From contig NZ_JAIOAA010000001.1 in the NCBI RefSeq assembly GCF_019890675.1, positions 558,001-622,000 on the forward strand: a DNA stretch of 64,000 bases, read 5' to 3'. A program made the translations under genes and the position numbers. The stretch is from Micromonospora sp. PLK6-60 (GTDB lineage Bacteria; Actinomycetota; Actinomycetes; Mycobacteriales; Micromonosporaceae). Below the pieces are notes generated by a model. It made no database searches and was not told the DNA's origin. It worked only from the letters and a program-made list of their open reading frames with translations. Numbering within the stretch: position 1 is the first letter of the stretch; every line of letters begins with the position of its first letter. Below, piece by piece: positions 35,249 through 43,562 of this stretch.

Positions 35249-36307
35249 TTACCGCGCCGCGCAGGTGAGCGTGGGTGTGGCGTTGGTGCCGCTCCACGCG
35301 CCGTTGAAGCCGAAACTGGTGCTGCCGTTGGCGCCCAGGGCGCCGTTGTAGCTGACGTTCGTGGCGGTGACCGACGATCCGCTGGAGGTCACCGTCGCGT
35401 TCCAGGCGCTGGTGATGCTCTGGCCGTTGGGCCAGGTCCAGTTCACCGTCCACCCGGAGATGGCGGCGTTACCGGCCCGCACGGTGACCTCGGCGCCGAA
35501 GCCACCGGACCACTCGTTGGTCTTGCGGTAGGTGGCGGTGCAGGCCCCGTTGCCGGCCGGCGGCGGCGTGGTCGGCGGCGGGACGGTCGGCGACGGGCTG
35601 GTCGGCGGCGGCGTGGTGGTGGGCGGCGGGTTGGTGCCGCCACCGCCGAAGATCACGTCGCTGCACAGGTAGTACGACTGGTCCAGGTGGGATGCCTGCC
35701 AGATGGTGTAGACGACGTGCCGCCCGGTGCGGGTGCCCGCGTTCACGTCGGTCTCGTACAGCCCGGTGGTCGGGTAGCTGCCGGTGCGCTTCACCAACTC
35801 CAGGCTGTTCCAGGTGAGTGGCTGGGTGGTCGGATCGAAGCCCTGCTTGGTGATGTAGACCAGCAGGTAGTCGGCGCCGTGCTTGGCGCCGTCGGTAAGC
35901 GTCAGCTTGAAGTTGTTCGGCATCGGCTTCGCGGTCCACGCACCGACCGCGTCCAGCGAGGCGTAGAAGCCGCCCTGGGTACGACCGCCACTGCACAGCT
36001 GACCGTCCGGAATGGCGGCCTGGTGGTTGCCGGCGACACCCTCGCGGTACAGGCCGTTCCAGTTCCACATCGTGTTCGGGTTGGCCTGCCAGGCCTGCCA
36101 GCACATCGGGTCGCTCTGGGCCATGGCGGGGTTGAGGTGGTCCGAGCCCCAGCGCTCCCAGCAGCCGTAGTTGCGCGACGGCGGGTTGGTCACGGATCCG
36201 TGCGCCGAGGCCGGGCCGGCCTGGTTGACGACGACCATCGTGAACGCGGCGGCGAGCACGGTGACCGCGCCGATTCCCAGACGGCGTGCTGTTCGTGAGA
36301 GTTTCAT
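35249..36307 (-). CDS. secreted AA10 lytic polysaccharide monooxygenase with CBM2
   Basis: The 352-residue protein starts at an ATG after GGAGCATTG. Signal cleavage after GPASA exposes the N-terminal histidine of HGSVTNPPSRNYGCW, half of the copper histidine brace; the other half is mature His108 in GAKHGADYLLVYITKQGFD. The axial phenylalanine is in CSDVIF. NPAMAQSDPMCWQAWQANP and MWNWNGLYREG match the actinobacterial AA10 clade that includes Streptomyces cellulose/chitin-active enzymes. A Pro/Thr linker and a CBM2 domain (about 245-352) follow. It cleaves crystalline cellulose or chitin oxidatively with copper and hydrogen peroxide or oxygen. It complements the esterase and glycosidases elsewhere in the window. 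Confidence 0.93.
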   Translation of the reverse strand: MKLSRTARRLGIGAVTVLAAAFTMVVVNQAGPASAHGSVTNPPSRNYGCWERWGSDHLNPAMAQSDPMCWQAWQANPNTMWNWNGLYREGVAGNHQAAIPDGQLCSGGRTQGGFYASLDAVGAWTAKPMPNNFKLTLTDGAKHGADYLLVYITKQGFDPTTQPLTWNSLELVKRTGSYPTTGLYETDVNAGTRTGRHVVYTIWQASHLDQSYYLCSDVIFGGGGTNPPPTTTPPPTSPSPTVPPPTTPPPAGNGACTATYRKTNEWSGGFGAEVTVRAGNAAISGWTVNWTWPNGQSITSAWNATVTSSGSSVTATNVSYNGALGANGSTSFGFNGAWSGTNATPTLTCAAR

Positions 36308-36590
36308 CAATGCTCCAGTTGGTCCGCCGACGCCGGTTTCGCTCGCCGGGATGCCCAACCCGTCGAGGAGCCCACGCCTGGCGGTTTCAGACGAAAATGG
36401 CGGGCGACAGCGCTGCGCTGCCCGCGACGACCTGACGGCTCCCAGCCGCGAGCGTACTCGGTTGATCGGGATGTGTCGATATGGGCGGACCGCCGGGTGG
36501 CGGCCATGACGGCGGCCTCGGACACCGGGCGGCGGCGGGGTCCGTGACAGGCGGCTAACCTGGCCGCACGAGCGACCGGGGGGAGGATCG

Positions 36591-37487
36591 GTGGCGGGAG
36601 ATCTCGACGAGGCGGCGTCGATCTTCGCCGGGGTGCGGCCGCGCCTGTTCGGGATCGCCTACCGGATGCTCGGCAGCGCCAGCGAGGCCGAGGACCTGGT
36701 GCAGGAGGTCTGGCTGCGCTGGCAGGCGACGGACCGCGCGGTGGTGGCCAACCCCGGCGCGTTCCTGGCCACGACCACGACCCGGCTGGCGATCAACGAG
36801 CTGCGCTCGGCGCGGGCCCGGCGCGAGACGTACCTCGGGCCGTGGCTGCCGGAGCCGGTCGACACGAGCGCGGACCCGTTCCTGGGCGCCGAGCGCGGGG
36901 AGGCGCTGGAGCTCGCGGTGCTGCTGCTGATGGAGCGGTTGACGCCGCACGAGCGGGCGGCGTACGTGCTGCGCGAGGCGTTCGACTACCCGTACCCGCA
37001 GCTCGCCGAGGTGCTGCGGTCCACGGAGCCGGCGGTCCGCCAGCTGGTCAGCCGGGCGCGCCGGCACATCGCCGCCGAGCGCCGGGCCCCGGTGCCGGAG
37101 GCCGCCCAGCGGCAGCTGCTGGTGGCCTTCGTCGACGCCGCCCGCGGCGGTGATCTCGCCGCGCTGGAGCGGCTGTTCGCGGCCGACGCGGCGAGCATCT
37201 CCGACGGCAACGGGGCGCGGCGGACCGCCCGCAAGCCGATCGTCGGGGGCGCGCAGGTGGCGCGGTTCGTCGCGACGGTCTCGACCTGGTTCTGGGCCGG
37301 TGTGGACGTGCGGCGGGTCACCACGAACGGGCAGACCAGCGTGGTGCTGCGCCGGGACGGCGAGCTGTTCGGCATGATCACGGTCGCCGGTTCCGCGGCC
37401 GGCATCGATCGACTGCTGTGGATGATGAACCCCGCCAAGCTCACCGCCTTCGCTGCTGTCACGCCCGAGCCGCCCGCCCGGTCATAG
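36591..37487 (+). CDS. ECF41-type RNA polymerase sigma factor with fused SnoaL domain (SigJ-like)
   Basis: The 298-residue protein starts at a GTG after GGGGGGAGGATCG. Region 2 (IAYRMLGSASEAEDLVQEVW) and region 4 (LTPHERAAYVLREAFDYPYPQ, then TEPAVRQLVSRARR) are intact. The linker motif WLPEP (residues 85-89), a DGNGA motif at the place of DGGGK, and MMNPAKL near the C-terminus identify ECF41, in which a C-terminal SnoaL_2 domain replaces the usual anti-sigma factor and controls activity from within. ECF41 factors typically drive a COE gene (carboxymuconolactone decarboxylase, oxidoreductase or epimerase); an oxidoreductase/epimerase-like gene with matching promoter motifs lies at 42525-43256. 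No ECF41-type motif was found in front of the sigma gene itself. Confidence 0.92.
   Translation: MAGDLDEAASIFAGVRPRLFGIAYRMLGSASEAEDLVQEVWLRWQATDRAVVANPGAFLATTTTRLAINELRSARARRETYLGPWLPEPVDTSADPFLGAERGEALELAVLLLMERLTPHERAAYVLREAFDYPYPQLAEVLRSTEPAVRQLVSRARRHIAAERRAPVPEAAQRQLLVAFVDAARGGDLAALERLFAADAASISDGNGARRTARKPIVGGAQVARFVATVSTWFWAGVDVRRVTTNGQTSVVLRRDGELFGMITVAGSAAGIDRLLWMMNPAKLTAFAAVTPEPPARS
37457..37483 (+). promoter_or_regulatory. ECF41-type promoter motif inside the end of the sigma gene
   Basis: TGTCACG (37457-37463), 16 bases, then GGTC (37480-37483) followed by ATAGC. The published ECF41 consensus, as I recall it, is TGTCACA-N16-CGTC. The site would drive the short SnoaL-domain gene downstream. 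The spacing and the trailing TAGC agree with the two copies before the oxidoreductase gene. Confidence 0.55.
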
Positions 37488-37567
37488 CTGCCGACAGCGA
37501 GGGACAAGGGGGACGACCGTGGGCACGATGCCGAACGTCGACGCCGCGGCGGGGGTCCGGGCGCACG

Positions 37568-37924
37568 ATGCCCGCCGGCCCTGACGAGGCCGTACGCCGG
37601 CTCGCCGCCGCCTGCCACCCGGGCGACGCCGACGCGATCGAGGCCGCCCTGCACCCGGACGCCGTCGCGGTGTCCGACAGCGGCGCTCCGGCGCCGGCGG
37701 CGGCCCAGGCGGCGCGGGGCGCGGCCGGGGTGGCCCGGCTGCTGCGCGCGCTGCTGCCCGGCACCGACGTGACCACCGAGAGCGTCAACGGTCGCGCCGG
37801 GCTGGTGCTGCGCCGGGCCGGCGTCGCCGTCGCCGTGATCGCCGTCAGCCACGACGAGGCCCGGGCCACGGCCCTGTGGATCGTGCGGAATCCGGCGAAG
37901 CTGCGCGGCTGGCACCGCCGGTGA
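37568..37924 (+). CDS. free-standing SnoaL-like domain resembling the C-terminus of the ECF sigma factor
   Basis: The 118-residue protein has no sigma regions. It opens VRRLAAACHPGDADAIEAALHPDAVAVSDSG and closes ATALWIVRNPAKLRGW, the NPAKL ending also present in the ECF41-type factor just upstream (MMNPAKL). It is thus a stand-alone copy of the regulatory domain. The ATG lacks a ribosome-binding site, but a 21-codon reading frame with a good one (GTG at 37519) ends 17 bases inside it, so translation may be coupled. Its 3' end overlaps that of the convergent second sigma gene by 80 bp. It might regulate a sigma factor in trans; that is an inference. Confidence 0.7.
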   Translation: MPAGPDEAVRRLAAACHPGDADAIEAALHPDAVAVSDSGAPAPAAAQAARGAAGVARLLRALLPGTDVTTESVNGRAGLVLRRAGVAVAVIAVSHDEARATALWIVRNPAKLRGWHRR

Positions 37925-38639
37925 GCCCGCCGCCGACCTTCCCTCGTCGCGGGCTGACCGGCTCCCTCGCCACCTCGACGAGAGCGGCCGGATCCCCGGT
38001 GCGGGCGACCTCCCCGAACGCCGCGAGCAGCCGGAGTTGTTCCACGGGCGACGCCGGCCCGCCGGTGGCGGCGGTCAGCCGGACCCGGGCCCGCCGGAGC
38101 AGTTGGCGCGCGTTGGCGTCGGTCAGCCCGAGCGCGGCACCGATCTGCCGGTGCGGGAAGCCGAACGCCTCGCGGAGCAGGTAGGCGGCCCGCTCCCGGG
38201 GTGCGAGTCGCTCGACGAGCAGCCGCAGCGCGGCGCGTAGTTCCTCCGCCCGTTCCACCACCACCGTCGGGTCGTCGCCCCGGTCCGGGCGTTCCACCTG
38301 CCACGCGGGCGCCGCGCTGCGGTGGCGCACGTGCGCGGTCTGGATCGCGTTGATCGACAACAGGGTGGTGGTCCGGTAGAGGAAGGCCGGCACGTTGCGC
38401 ACCTCGCCGCGATCCGAACGGTCCCAGCGCAGCCACGCGTCCTGCACGACGTCCTCGGCGTCGGTCTCGTCGCCGACGATGCGGCCGGCGATGCGCAGCA
38501 GCCGGTCGCGCACGTCGAGGAAGTCGGCGAGGTGTGGCGGGTGGGCACGGGGCCGGGCCGCCGGCCGGCGGGACCGCGCGGCGGCCTGGCGGGACGTGGC
38601 CTGCGCGGGGCCGGTGGATTCGAGCAGGGCTTCGGACAT
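37845..38639 (-). CDS. ECF sigma factor lacking a complete SnoaL domain
   Basis: The 264-residue protein has region 2 (RIVGDETDAEDVVQDAWLRW) and region 4 (LAPRERAAYLLREAFGFPHRQ, then LTDANARQLLRRARVRL). After region 4 the sequence begins like a SnoaL domain (VEQLRLLAAFGEVARTGDPAAL) and then becomes an Arg/Gly/Ser-rich tail without domain character. The last 80 bp overlap the convergent SnoaL gene, so the tail is probably not conserved. WLPEP is absent, so it is a relative of ECF41 at best. The domain looks lost or truncated. The start is an ATG; upstream is a 280-bp region shared with the SARP-LAL gene. Confidence 0.75.
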   Translation of the reverse strand: MSEALLESTGPAQATSRQAAARSRRPAARPRAHPPHLADFLDVRDRLLRIAGRIVGDETDAEDVVQDAWLRWDRSDRGEVRNVPAFLYRTTTLLSINAIQTAHVRHRSAAPAWQVERPDRGDDPTVVVERAEELRAALRLLVERLAPRERAAYLLREAFGFPHRQIGAALGLTDANARQLLRRARVRLTAATGGPASPVEQLRLLAAFGEVARTGDPAALVEVAREPVSPRRGKVGGGLTGGASRAASPDSARSTGPWPGPRRG

Positions 38640-38807
38640 CGACGCCTCCTGGTCGGTGACTCTCGGTGATCTCGACGCTAGGAGCGCGTAGTGCGGATGC
38701 AGTGCCGAGGAAGTGCCGGCGTCAGTGACGGTCCAGTGATGTCGGCCGGTCGACGGCGACGACCCCGTCACCCGCGCCACGGTGTGGTCTGGATCACTTC
38801 GCGCTGC

Positions 38808-38834
38808 TGTCACACCCAGGAACGCGACCCTGTC
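38808..38834 (+). promoter_or_regulatory. ECF41-type promoter motif upstream of the SARP-LAL gene
   Basis: TGTCACA (38808-38814), 16 bases, then TGTC (38831-38834). The -35 element is exact against the remembered ECF41 consensus and the -10 has one difference. It lies 86 bp before the ATG of the regulator on the same strand. Confidence 0.5.
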
Positions 38835-38919
38835 TCGGCTCGTGGAACCGGAGAACGGAGGGCGACGTGCGAACCACTTTCTGGCCGCGCTGGCCGGCTC
38901 GGCAAGGCACGCCCGGCGC

Positions 38920-41900
38920 ATGACCGACGTCCGGTTCACCATCCTCGGTCCGGTACGGGTCCAACGCGGCAGCACCGACCTCGACCTCGGCGGTCGCCAG
39001 CAGCGGCTCGTCCTCGCCCTGCTGCTGGCCCGGACCGGCTCGGTGGTCAGCGTGACCGAACTGGTCGACGCGGTCTGGGACGACGACCCACCGGCCAGCG
39101 CGGTGAACGTCGTGCACCGCTACATCGGCGCGCTCCGCCGGCTGATCGAACCGGAGCTGCCGGTCCGGGCCACCGGCCGGTACCTGATCCGGCAGGCGGC
39201 CGGGTACCAGCTCCGGGTCACCGCGGACTCACTCGACCTGCTGCGCTTCCGCGCTCTGCTGGCCCGGGCCCGGGAGGCGACCGACCCGCACCAGGCGGTA
39301 CGCCTGCACGTCGAGGCGTTGTCGCTGTGGCAGGGCCGGTGCGCCGCGGGACTGGAACCGACCGCGCGTACCCACCCCACCTTCGTCGCGGTGCAGGCCG
39401 AGCGCGCCCAGGCCGTGCGGGACGCCGCCGACACGGCGCTGCGGACCGGGCAGGCAAGTGCCGTCATCCCCGTGCTGCGCCAGGCCACCGGCGACGATCC
39501 GCTGGACGAGGCGCTGCAGGCCCGGCTCGTGCTGGCCCTCGCCGCCGACGGCCGGCAGGCGGAGGCCGTCGACCTGTTCCGCGACATCCGCCGGCGGCTC
39601 CGCGACGAACTGGGCATCAGCCCCGGGCCGGAGCTGCTCGACGCGTACGACCGGATGCTGCACCAACGCACCGGACCCGGCACCGCCGCGCCGGCCCCGC
39701 CACCCCCGGCGCCGCCACCGCCCGCGCCGGCCCCCGCCCGACCCGACAACCGGGCCACCGCCGGTGCCGCGCCACCGATGGTCGGCCGGGACGCCGAACT
39801 GCGGGCCCTGCGTCGCCGGCTCGCCGACGCCGCCACCGGGCACGGGTCCACGCTGCTGGTGCACGGCATGGCCGGCGTCGGCAAGTCGGCGCTGCTGCGT
39901 ACGGTCGCGGCCGACGCCGCGCAGCGCGGCTTCGTCGTCCTGTCGACGGCCGGGGTGGAGACCGAGCGGTGGTTCCCCTTCGCCGCCCTGCACCTGCTGC
40001 TCCAGCCGGTCACCCGACACATCGAGGACCTGCCGGAGGCGCACCGGCTGGCCCTGCGCGCCGCGTTCGGTGACGCCGGGAGCCAGCCGGACGCGCACCG
40101 GGTCGCCTTCGCGGTGCTGGAACTGCTCGTCGACCGGGCCCACCGGCAGCCGATCCTGCTGCTCTGCGACGACCTGCAGTGGTTCGACTCCCCCAGCCGG
40201 GAGGTGCTGGGCTTCGTAGCCCGGCGCACCCGGGACCACCCGATCCAGATGTTCGGCGCCGCCCGCACCGACGGTGCCGGCTGGCGCGGCACGCTGAGCC
40301 ATCCCGACCTGCCCCTCGAACCCCTCGACCGGACGGCCGCCGCCGAACTCCTCGACGCCGGCGCGCCGGACCTGCCGCCGTCGGTACGGACGCTGATCCT
40401 GGACCGGTCCGCGGGCAACCCGCTCGCCCTGGTCGAACTGCCCAAGGCGGCCCAACAGGGTCCGCACCAGGGGATGCCCGACCTGCCGCTGACCCAGCGG
40501 CTGGAGGCCGCCTTCGCCGCCCGTACCGACGAGACGAGCGCCGCCTGCCGCACGTTCCTGCTCGTCCTGGCCGCCGAGCCGACCGCGCCGGTGAGCCAGC
40601 TGCTGGCGGTGTCCAGCCAGGTCGCCGGCGCGGCGGTGACCGAGGACGCGGTTCGCGAGGCCGTCGAGGCGGGGCTGGTCACCTTCGTCGAGCACCGGCC
40701 GGAGTTCCGGCACCCGCTGATGCGCTCCGCCAGCTACGAACGCGCCCCGCTCGCCGATCGGCTGGCCGTGCACCGCGCCCTGGCCGCGCTGCTCGACGAC
40801 GTCCCGGAACGCCAGCTCACCCACCTCGTCGCGGCCACCCTCGGCCCCGACGACAAGCTGGCCGGCCGGCTCGAACGCTTCGCCGACACCGCGCAGGCGG
40901 TGGGCAAGGTCGCCGCGGCCGTACCGGCGCTGAGCCGGGCCGCGGGGCTGGTCACCGACCCCCGCCACCGGACCCGGATCCTGGTCCGGGCCGCCGAGCT
41001 GTCCAGCGACCTCAACGACCGCCACCAGACCCGGGCGCTGCTGGCCCGCGCGGACCTGCACGGGCTGGGCCCGGTCGAACGCGCCCGCCTGCTGCTCGTC
41101 TCCGACAACGCCGCGTTCGAACCGGACCAACCACACCGCCGGATCCGGGAGATGACCCGCGCCGCGGCCGGGGCGTACGACGACGGCGCCCGCGACGTCG
41201 CCGAGAACCTGCTGTGGCGGGCCGCGGCACGCTGCTTCTTCCAGGACGGCGACGCGCGGACCCGCGCCGGGACGGCCGCCGAACTGGACCGCTGGGACGC
41301 CGACCCGGACAGCGCCAACGTGCTGTCGGTACGGGCGTACACCGAGCCGTACCGGCACGGCGCCGACGTGATCGCCCGCCTCGCCCGCGCCACCCCGGAC
41401 CCGCGGGGCGGCCGGAACCTGCACTTCCTCGGCACCGCCGGGATGGTCCTCGGTGACTTCACCCACGGCACCCGCTACCTGGAGCAGGCGTCGACGATCT
41501 GGCGCTCGCAGGGCCGCCTCGGTCTGCTGGCCCGGTCGCTTGCCGGCTCGTGGCCCCGGGTCTACCTGGGCCAGCTCGACCAGGCCCGGGCCGAGGCCGA
41601 GGAGGGCTACCTGCTGGCGAAGGAGACCGGGGAGACGATCGCCCTGCTGGGGCTGACCGTCACGGCGGCCCTGGTGGCGGCGCTGCGCGGGGAGACGGTG
41701 GCGGCGCGGCGGCTGGTGACGGAGCTGCGGGCCGCCGAGCTGTTCGGGCACATGCCCTTCGCCACCGTGATGGCGCAGCAGGTCGACGGCCTCCTCGCCC
41801 TGTTCGCCGGCCGCGCCGTCGAGGCGTACGACCTGCTCGCGCACGTCTTCGACCCGGCCGGCCCGCACCACCACTCGGTGAGCTGCTGGCTGGTGGCGCC

Positions 41901-42549
41901 GGACCTGGCCGACGCCGCGGTGGCCGCCGGTGCCGTCGGACCGGCGCGGAAGCTGCTGACCGACCTGCCCGAGCTGGCCCGGCTGCTGCCCTCGGAGATG
42001 ATGTCGACGGCGCAGGCGTACACCGGTGCGGTGCTCGCTCCGGACGACGAGGCGGAGCGGCGCTACCGGGACGCGTTGGTCGCGCTGCCGGCCGGCTGCC
42101 GGCTGGCCCGCGCCCGGCTGCACCTGCACCACGGCCGGTGGCTGGGGGCGCGGCACCGCCGCGTCGAGGCCCGCGACCTGCTGCGCGCCGCCCGCGACGA
42201 GTTCGACCGGCTCGGCGCCCTGCCCTGGGCGGAGACGGCCCGGGGCCAGCTGCGGGCGTTCGGCGAGGTGAGCGGCCGGCGCCAGGCGAACATCAGCGAG
42301 CGGCTGTCCGCGCCGGAACTGCGGATCGCGACGCTGGCCGCGCAGGGGCTCAGCGATCAGGAGATCGCCGAGCGGCTGTTCATCTCCCACCGCACGGTCG
42401 GTGCGCAACTGGCGCAGATCTGCCCGCGGTTGGGGGTGACCGGCCGGGACGAGCTGGCCGCCGCGCTCGCCGTGGACGGCGACGGCCGGCACCCCGCGGG
42501 GGGTGCCGGCCGCCGGCCCGGCGGTCAGCGGGCGAGCCACTCCCGATAG
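38920..42549 (+). CDS. large SARP-LAL regulator: winged helix - BTAD - ATPase - LuxR helix-turn-helix
   Basis: The 1209-residue protein has an OmpR-type DNA-binding domain at residues 1-95 (GGRQQRLVLALLLARTGSVV) and a bacterial transcriptional activation domain to about 245 (LSLWQGRCAAGLEP, DELGISPGPELLDAYDRM). A proline-rich linker leads to an AAA ATPase with Walker A GMAGVGKS at 316-323 and Walker B LLLCDDLQWFD near 410. A long TPR-like helical region follows, and a C-terminal LuxR helix-turn-helix at about 1130-1195 (AAQGLSDQEIAERLFISHRT). Having DNA-binding domains at both ends makes it a SARP-LAL fusion; such proteins activate secondary-metabolite clusters. No cluster is adjacent. An ECF41-like motif lies upstream. 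The ribosome-binding site is weak, so the start is not certain. Confidence 0.87.
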   Translation: MTDVRFTILGPVRVQRGSTDLDLGGRQQRLVLALLLARTGSVVSVTELVDAVWDDDPPASAVNVVHRYIGALRRLIEPELPVRATGRYLIRQAAGYQLRVTADSLDLLRFRALLARAREATDPHQAVRLHVEALSLWQGRCAAGLEPTARTHPTFVAVQAERAQAVRDAADTALRTGQASAVIPVLRQATGDDPLDEALQARLVLALAADGRQAEAVDLFRDIRRRLRDELGISPGPELLDAYDRMLHQRTGPGTAAPAPPPPAPPPPAPAPARPDNRATAGAAPPMVGRDAELRALRRRLADAATGHGSTLLVHGMAGVGKSALLRTVAADAAQRGFVVLSTAGVETERWFPFAALHLLLQPVTRHIEDLPEAHRLALRAAFGDAGSQPDAHRVAFAVLELLVDRAHRQPILLLCDDLQWFDSPSREVLGFVARRTRDHPIQMFGAARTDGAGWRGTLSHPDLPLEPLDRTAAAELLDAGAPDLPPSVRTLILDRSAGNPLALVELPKAAQQGPHQGMPDLPLTQRLEAAFAARTDETSAACRTFLLVLAAEPTAPVSQLLAVSSQVAGAAVTEDAVREAVEAGLVTFVEHRPEFRHPLMRSASYERAPLADRLAVHRALAALLDDVPERQLTHLVAATLGPDDKLAGRLERFADTAQAVGKVAAAVPALSRAAGLVTDPRHRTRILVRAAELSSDLNDRHQTRALLARADLHGLGPVERARLLLVSDNAAFEPDQPHRRIREMTRAAAGAYDDGARDVAENLLWRAAARCFFQDGDARTRAGTAAELDRWDADPDSANVLSVRAYTEPYRHGADVIARLARATPDPRGGRNLHFLGTAGMVLGDFTHGTRYLEQASTIWRSQGRLGLLARSLAGSWPRVYLGQLDQARAEAEEGYLLAKETGETIALLGLTVTAALVAALRGETVAARRLVTELRAAELFGHMPFATVMAQQVDGLLALFAGRAVEAYDLLAHVFDPAGPHHHSVSCWLVAPDLADAAVAAGAVGPARKLLTDLPELARLLPSEMMSTAQAYTGAVLAPDDEAERRYRDALVALPAGCRLARARLHLHHGRWLGARHRRVEARDLLRAARDEFDRLGALPWAETARGQLRAFGEVSGRRQANISERLSAPELRIATLAAQGLSDQEIAERLFISHRTVGAQLAQICPRLGVTGRDELAAALAVDGDGRHPAGGAGRRPGGQRASHSR

Positions 42550-43256
42550 CTGGTCTCCGCGAGGACCGCGCCCTCCGGCGCGGTCAGCACGTCGCCCGGC
42601 ACCACGCCGAAGATGCCGGCGGTGGGGTCGACGACGACGGTCCGGGTGTCGCCGCCGGCGGCCAGGGCGACCCGGCCCCACTCGTCGAGCCGGAGCACCT
42701 CCGGGCCGGCCACGTTCCGGACGCCGTTGAGCGGGGCGCCCACGGCGGCCCGGGCCACCGCCTTCGCCACGTCGGCCGAGGCCATCGGCTGCACCGGCGT
42801 GGCGGGCAGCCGTACGGTGTCGCTGTCGCTGGTCCAGGACATGATCGCGCCGATGAACTCGTAGAACTGGGTGGCCCGGACGATCGTGTACGGCACCGGG
42901 CCGGCCCGCAGGATCTCCTCCTGGAGCACCTTGGCCCGGTAGTAGGGGTCCGGCACCTGGTCGACCCCGACGATGGAAAGGATCACCACGTGGCCGACCT
43001 GCTCCCGCTGCGCCGCCGCCAGCAGGTTCTCCATCGACGTGCGGAAGAAGTCGGCCGACTTCTCGTCGAAGGTGGGCGAGTTGGTCAGGTTCAGCGCCAC
43101 GTCGGCGCCCTTGAGCCCGGCGTCCAGACCCTCGCCCGTGAGCAGGTCCACCCCGTTGGACGGGGACAGCGGCACCGCCTCGTGACCATGCTGCTGAAGC
43201 ATCGTGACAGCCTGCGACCCGATGAGCCCGGTACCACCCAGCACGGCGATCTTCAT
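42525..43256 (-). CDS. NAD(P)-binding NmrA/epimerase-type oxidoreductase (likely ECF41-controlled COE protein)
   Basis: The 243-residue protein is an atypical short-chain dehydrogenase: MKIAVLGGTGLIGSQAVTML binds NAD(P), followed by VILSIVGVDQVPDPYYRAKV and PYTIVRATQFYEFIGAIM. Such NmrA-like oxidoreductases/epimerases are one of the three COE groups that ECF41 sigma factors control. The ATG follows GAGGAA. Two copies of an ECF41-type promoter motif lie upstream (43316-43342 and 43439-43465). The end overlaps the end of the convergent SARP-LAL gene by 25 bp. The substrate is unknown. Confidence 0.83.
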   Translation of the reverse strand: MKIAVLGGTGLIGSQAVTMLQQHGHEAVPLSPSNGVDLLTGEGLDAGLKGADVALNLTNSPTFDEKSADFFRTSMENLLAAAQREQVGHVVILSIVGVDQVPDPYYRAKVLQEEILRAGPVPYTIVRATQFYEFIGAIMSWTSDSDTVRLPATPVQPMASADVAKAVARAAVGAPLNGVRNVAGPEVLRLDEWGRVALAAGGDTRTVVVDPTAGIFGVVPGDVLTAPEGAVLAETSYREWLAR

Positions 43257-43315
43257 TTCCTCACACCCTCGTCTCGGTCGGGTTGCCGGGGGCGTTCGCC
43301 CGCGACACCAGCTAG

Positions 43316-43342
43316 GACCGGGCAGCCGCACCGGTTGTGACG
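43316..43342 (-). promoter_or_regulatory. ECF41-type promoter motif, proximal copy
   Basis: On the minus strand CGTCACA, 16 bases, GGTC, then CTAGC. It lies 60 bp before the oxidoreductase ATG, a normal distance for its promoter. Confidence 0.6.
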
Positions 43343-43438
43343 CCACCCGCCCCGATCGCCCGGTGCCGGTCGTCACAGGGTCCGCCGGCAGGCAGCGGGC
43401 GGCGATCCGGTAGCCGCTCGCCCGGCGACGTCAGCCAG

Positions 43439-43465
43439 GACCGGGCAGCAGCACCGGATGTGACG
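43439..43465 (-). promoter_or_regulatory. ECF41-type promoter motif, distal copy
   Basis: On the minus strand CGTCACA, 16 bases, GGTC, then CTGGC. It is an almost exact copy of the proximal motif 123 bp upstream. Confidence 0.55.
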
Positions 43466-43562
43466 GGCCGTTCCGGTCACCGGCCACCCGGGATGTCCGG
43501 GCTCCGGCCGGCTGAGTACGGCGACTCAGGCGGCGACGAGGGGCCGTCCATACGTTGGACCC

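Larger units (their letters stand above)
43297..43465. repeat. imperfect 46-bp direct repeat carrying two promoter copies
   Basis: The blocks 43297-43342 and 43419-43465 match at about 40 of 46 positions (shared core AGGACCGGGCAGC, then GCACCGG and TGTGACG). Each contains one ECF41-type motif in the same orientation. They are separated by 76 bases of unrelated sequence, so this is a local duplication of a promoter block. Confidence 0.75.

Noticed and set aside
39229-42681. 1150-codon open frame antisense to the SARP-LAL gene
   Set aside because: Gly/Arg/Val/Gln-rich shadow without motifs; the sense strand has Walker A, BTAD and LuxR domains.
43371-43397. CGTCACA on the plus strand as a fifth ECF41-type promoter
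   Set aside because: The bases at the required spacing read AGCG instead of xGTC, so only the -35 part matches.
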